A stretch of 5,399 bases of DNA from Mycobacterium sp. (lineage in GTDB: Bacteria > Actinomycetota > Actinomycetes > Mycobacteriales > Mycobacteriaceae), in assembly GCA_029256565.1 (NCBI GenBank), contig JAQSXQ010000178.1:1-5399 (forward strand). The letters are read 5' to 3'. Each line of letters begins with the position of its first letter. Positions within the stretch are counted from its first letter, which is position 1. Below, piece after piece: positions 4,769 to 5,399 of this stretch. The notes beneath the pieces were generated by a model. That model saw only the letters and a program-made list of their open reading frames with translations, made no database searches and was not told the DNA's origin. Both the position numbers and the translations under genes were made by a program.

Positions 4769-5399
4769 AGGCGCTTGTCGCGCAATCGCTTTCCGGTCCG
4801 TCCGGGCTGAGCTACACCGAGGTCGACGACCCGGCGGGTGACTCCGCCGTGGTGGTCGACGTCGGTGCGGCCGGCGTCTGCTTCCCCGACCTGCTCATGC
4901 TGCAGGGCGGCTACCAGATGAAGATGGAGCCGCCGTTCATCCCCGGTGTCGAGGTGGCGGGCACTGTGCGGTCCGCGCCGGAAGGCTCCGGGTTCACCGC
5001 AGGACAACGGGTTTCGGGCTTCAGTCTGCTCGGCGGCTGGGCCGAGCGGGTGGCGCTCCCGGTCGACAGCGTCACGCCGACGAACCCCGACCTCGACGAT
5101 GCGTCGGCGGTCTGCCTGCTGGGCAACTACTACACGATGTACTTCGCCCTGGCTCGCCGCGCGGCGCTGCTCGCCGGTGAGACGGTACTGGTGCTCGGCT
5201 CCGCCGGCGGTGTCGGCACGGCAGCGATTCAGGTCGCGAAGGCCATGGGCGCGAAGGTGATCGCCATGGTGCACCGACCCGGCGCGACGGAGTTCGTCGA
5301 GTCCCTCGGCGCCGACGTCGTGCTCCCGCTGACCGACGGTTGGGCGAAGGCGGTGCGCGACCACACCGACGGCCGCGGCGTGGACGTGGTCGTCGATCC
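4765..5399 (+). CDS. Zinc-free MDR-family NADPH:quinone oxidoreductase, 3' end beyond the window
   Basis: From a GTG start, 211 complete codons run to the right edge without a stop; family members are about 320-330 residues, so roughly one third is missing. It is a medium-chain dehydrogenase/reductase. The N-terminal GroES-like domain has 'GAAGVCFPDLLMLQGGY' (34-50) and 'PPFIPGVEVAGTV' (56-68). 'FALARRAALLAGETVLVLGS' leads to the nucleotide-binding loop 'GSAGGVG' (145-151) of the Rossmann domain. The usual zinc-ligand His after Cys39 is replaced (CFPD), and the structural-zinc cysteine cluster is absent, which is the quinone-oxidoreductase pattern. No alternative start exists in frame back to the SDR stop, which fixes the GTG. 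It is the third gene of the probable operon, and the recalled M. tuberculosis counterpart is Rv0149. The substrate could be a quinone or an enoyl/enone compound. Confidence 0.93.
   Translation, partial: MKALVAQSLSGPSGLSYTEVDDPAGDSAVVVDVGAAGVCFPDLLMLQGGYQMKMEPPFIPGVEVAGTVRSAPEGSGFTAGQRVSGFSLLGGWAERVALPVDSVTPTNPDLDDASAVCLLGNYYTMYFALARRAALLAGETVLVLGSAGGVGTAAIQVAKAMGAKVIAMVHRPGATEFVESLGADVVLPLTDGWAKAVRDHTDGRGVDVVVD

Overview
The window looks like the chromosome of a mycobacterium, most likely a Mycolicibacterium or a close actinobacterial relative. The DNA is GC-rich with strongly G/C-biased third codon positions. The proteins are of recognisably mycobacterial type, and the gene order recalls the M. 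tuberculosis block Rv0144-Rv0149: TetR regulator, SAM-dependent methyltransferase(s), aldehyde dehydrogenase, short-chain dehydrogenase, quinone oxidoreductase. That synteny is from memory and was not searched. Here one methyltransferase stands where I recall two (Rv0145 and Rv0146).

Layout. A 5'-partial view of a TetR-family regulator runs leftward (1-375, cut by the left edge). A 197-bp intergenic region separates it from a second, rightward TetR regulator with a GTG start (573-1208). After a 152-bp gap comes a class I SAM-dependent methyltransferase of the mycobacterial TIGR00027/LCM-like family (1361-2302). After a 103-bp regulatory gap, three co-directional genes form a probable operon: a class-3-type aldehyde dehydrogenase (2406-3809), a short-chain dehydrogenase resembling the (3R)-hydroxyacyl-CoA dehydrogenase part of peroxisomal multifunctional enzyme type 2 (3864-4730), and a zinc-free MDR/quinone oxidoreductase cut by the right edge (4765-5399).

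The coding content is ordinary lipid and aldehyde metabolism. The joint role I infer is oxidation of fatty or other hydrophobic aldehydes to acids, with a beta-oxidation-like redox step and a side NADPH-dependent reductase. The actual substrates cannot be read from sequence.

The more interesting signals lie between the genes. The leftward TetR gene appears leaderless, and a 25-bp dyad is centred on its start codon. The rightward TetR gene has its own dyad across its GTG start. The operon promoter has a 16-bp near-perfect palindrome one base upstream of a good mycobacterial -10 box. Two very short reading frames look built for translational coupling. One is a 10-codon leader with its own Shine-Dalgarno whose stop overlaps the aldehyde dehydrogenase start (ATGA). 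The other is a 12-codon frame that exactly bridges the dehydrogenase stop (TGATG) and the oxidoreductase start (GTGA). I saw no mobile element, CRISPR array, tRNA or rRNA.
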